Positions 4,878-5,719 of a stretch of 5,719 nucleotides of DNA are shown here, piece after piece. Numbering within the stretch: the first letter of the stretch is position 1; the number at the start of each line of letters is the position of its first letter. Source of the DNA: Rhodopirellula sp. (GTDB taxonomy: Bacteria > Planctomycetota > Planctomycetia > Pirellulales > Pirellulaceae). The stretch covers positions 11,134-16,852 of the forward strand of contig PAXU01000023.1 in assembly GCA_002714565.1 (NCBI GenBank), read 5' to 3'. The notes beneath the pieces are model-generated. The model was given only the letters and a program-made list of their open reading frames with translations, was not told the origin of the DNA and did no database searches. A program made the translations under genes and the position numbers.

Positions 4878-5719
4878 TTGCAAGAATTTCAACTAGCTAT
4901 CGAGCATCTGTTTTTTTCGTTTCCACCGTGGCCTCTGTTGTGGGTGCTGATTGGGACTGTTCTAGGGGTGGTTGTGGGTGCTGTCCCGGGACTTACGGGT
5001 GCAATGCTGATTACGCTGACGCTACCCATTACCTACGGAATGGTTGCACAGGATGCAATGATTCTACTTGTATCGATGTATGTGGGCTCAATTAGCGGTG
5101 GCCTCATTACCGCTACGTTGTTGCGTATGCCGGGTACTCCTGCTTCCATCATTACAACACTTGACGGATATCCACTAGCTAAATCAGGACGTCCGGGGCG
5201 GGCGTTAGGACTTGGTATCCTTGCATCCTTTGCCGGAGGTTGTATTTCGTGGATATTCTTGCTAACGCTGTCGTACCCCATTTCAGAAGTGTCCACAAAG
5301 CTCGGGCCCTTTGATTATTTCAGTCTCGTACTGGTTGCTCTTGTCTTAATTAGTTCCGTTTCCGGGGATTCGCTCGTGCGTGGCCTATTTGCCGGCATGC
5401 TGGGGATTCTCTGCCAAATGCCGGGAGAGTCACCAGCGACCGGTGAAATTCGATGGACGATGGGGATTGATGAGCTCAATGGTGGATTCTCACTACTACC
5501 GGTTCTCATGGGGATGTTTGCAATTAGCCAGGTCATCCACGAGGTCGGTCAAAGCCAGCGAAAGGCTGAATCCATTGATGTTGGGGACGCCTCGATGCGG
5601 CTCTCCCGCAAAGATGTCAAACAACACGGCGGCAATATGGTTAGATCGAGCTTGATCGGTACTTGGGTAGGAATACTGCCCGGGATCGGCGCGAATATTG
5701 GCAGCGTGATGGCATATTC
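4878..5719 (+). CDS. tctA: TctA, large membrane subunit of a tripartite tricarboxylate transporter, 3' end beyond the window
   Basis: The frame from TTG 4878 gives 280 residues to the right edge; the family is usually about 500, so a little over half is seen. TctA is the inner-membrane permease that carries the substrate, driven by an ion gradient, after delivery by TctC. Signatures are VVVGAVPGLTGAM (31-43), GSISGG (70-75), RMPGTPAS (83-90), LDGYPLAKSGRPGRALG (95-111) and a second PG loop GILPGIGAN (265-273). Hydrophobic stretches are seen at about 20-38, 61-82, 109-133, 148-162, 166-180 and 205-221. The start is a TTG 24 bases after the TctC-TctB stop, with GGAA upstream; the 25-30 residues before the first PG motif match usual TctA length. 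The frame is the same as that of TctC-TctB, divided only by TGA at 4851. Family assignment is firm; substrate is unknown. Confidence 0.93.
   Translation, partial: MQEFQLAIEHLFFSFPPWPLLWVLIGTVLGVVVGAVPGLTGAMLITLTLPITYGMVAQDAMILLVSMYVGSISGGLITATLLRMPGTPASIITTLDGYPLAKSGRPGRALGLGILASFAGGCISWIFLLTLSYPISEVSTKLGPFDYFSLVLVALVLISSVSGDSLVRGLFAGMLGILCQMPGESPATGEIRWTMGIDELNGGFSLLPVLMGMFAISQVIHEVGQSQRKAESIDVGDASMRLSRKDVKQHGGNMVRSSLIGTWVGILPGIGANIGSVMAY

Noticed and set aside
1..5719. CRISPR arrays, tRNA or rRNA genes, insertion sequences, phage or defence genes
   Set aside because: No regularly spaced repeats, no RNA-gene signatures, no transposase or integrase reading frames and no terminal inverted repeats with target duplications were seen.

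Overview
This 5.7 kb window looks like chromosomal DNA from a Gram-negative-type bacterium with export to a periplasm. The best guess is a marine planctomycete (Pirellulaceae-like). That guess rests on remembered resemblance of the OleA-like protein and the C26-family protein to planctomycete homologues. It also fits the Tat-exported protein and the moderate base composition, but it is an inference and no search was run.

Layout, left to right. (1) Positions 1-704, minus strand: the N-terminal 234 residues of an OleA-type 3-oxoacyl-ACP synthase III homologue. It runs off the left edge and keeps its nucleophilic cysteine. (2) Positions 705-1372: a long divergent intergenic region with several inverted repeats and a recurring TGCCAA/TTGGCA hexamer, but no convincing gene. 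(3) Positions 1373-2122, plus strand: a class I glutamine-amidotransferase-like hydrolase of the peptidase C26 (PuuD-like) family. (4) Positions 2123-2494: a structured intergenic region with several hairpins and G-tracts, a clear intrinsic terminator (2304-2345) and a short tandem repeat (2427-2452). (5) Positions 2495-5719, plus strand: an apparent operon. It encodes a Tat-exported amidohydrolase_2/COG3618-type metal hydrolase (lactonase-like), a TctC-TctB fusion protein, and the first 280 residues of TctA, which runs off the right edge.

How they may work together. The last three genes form a compact set: an exported hydrolase followed by a tripartite tricarboxylate transporter (TTT). A natural hypothesis is that the hydrolase opens a lactone or similar compound in the periplasm. 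The TctC domain would then capture the carboxylate product and TctA would move it inward. The notable feature is the transporter architecture. The substrate-binding protein (TctC) and the small four-helix subunit (TctB), normally separate proteins, are one 461-residue polypeptide. The TctA reading frame continues in the same frame 24 nt after its stop codon and starts at a TTG. The OleA-like and C26 genes are transcribed separately and have no evident functional link to the transporter.
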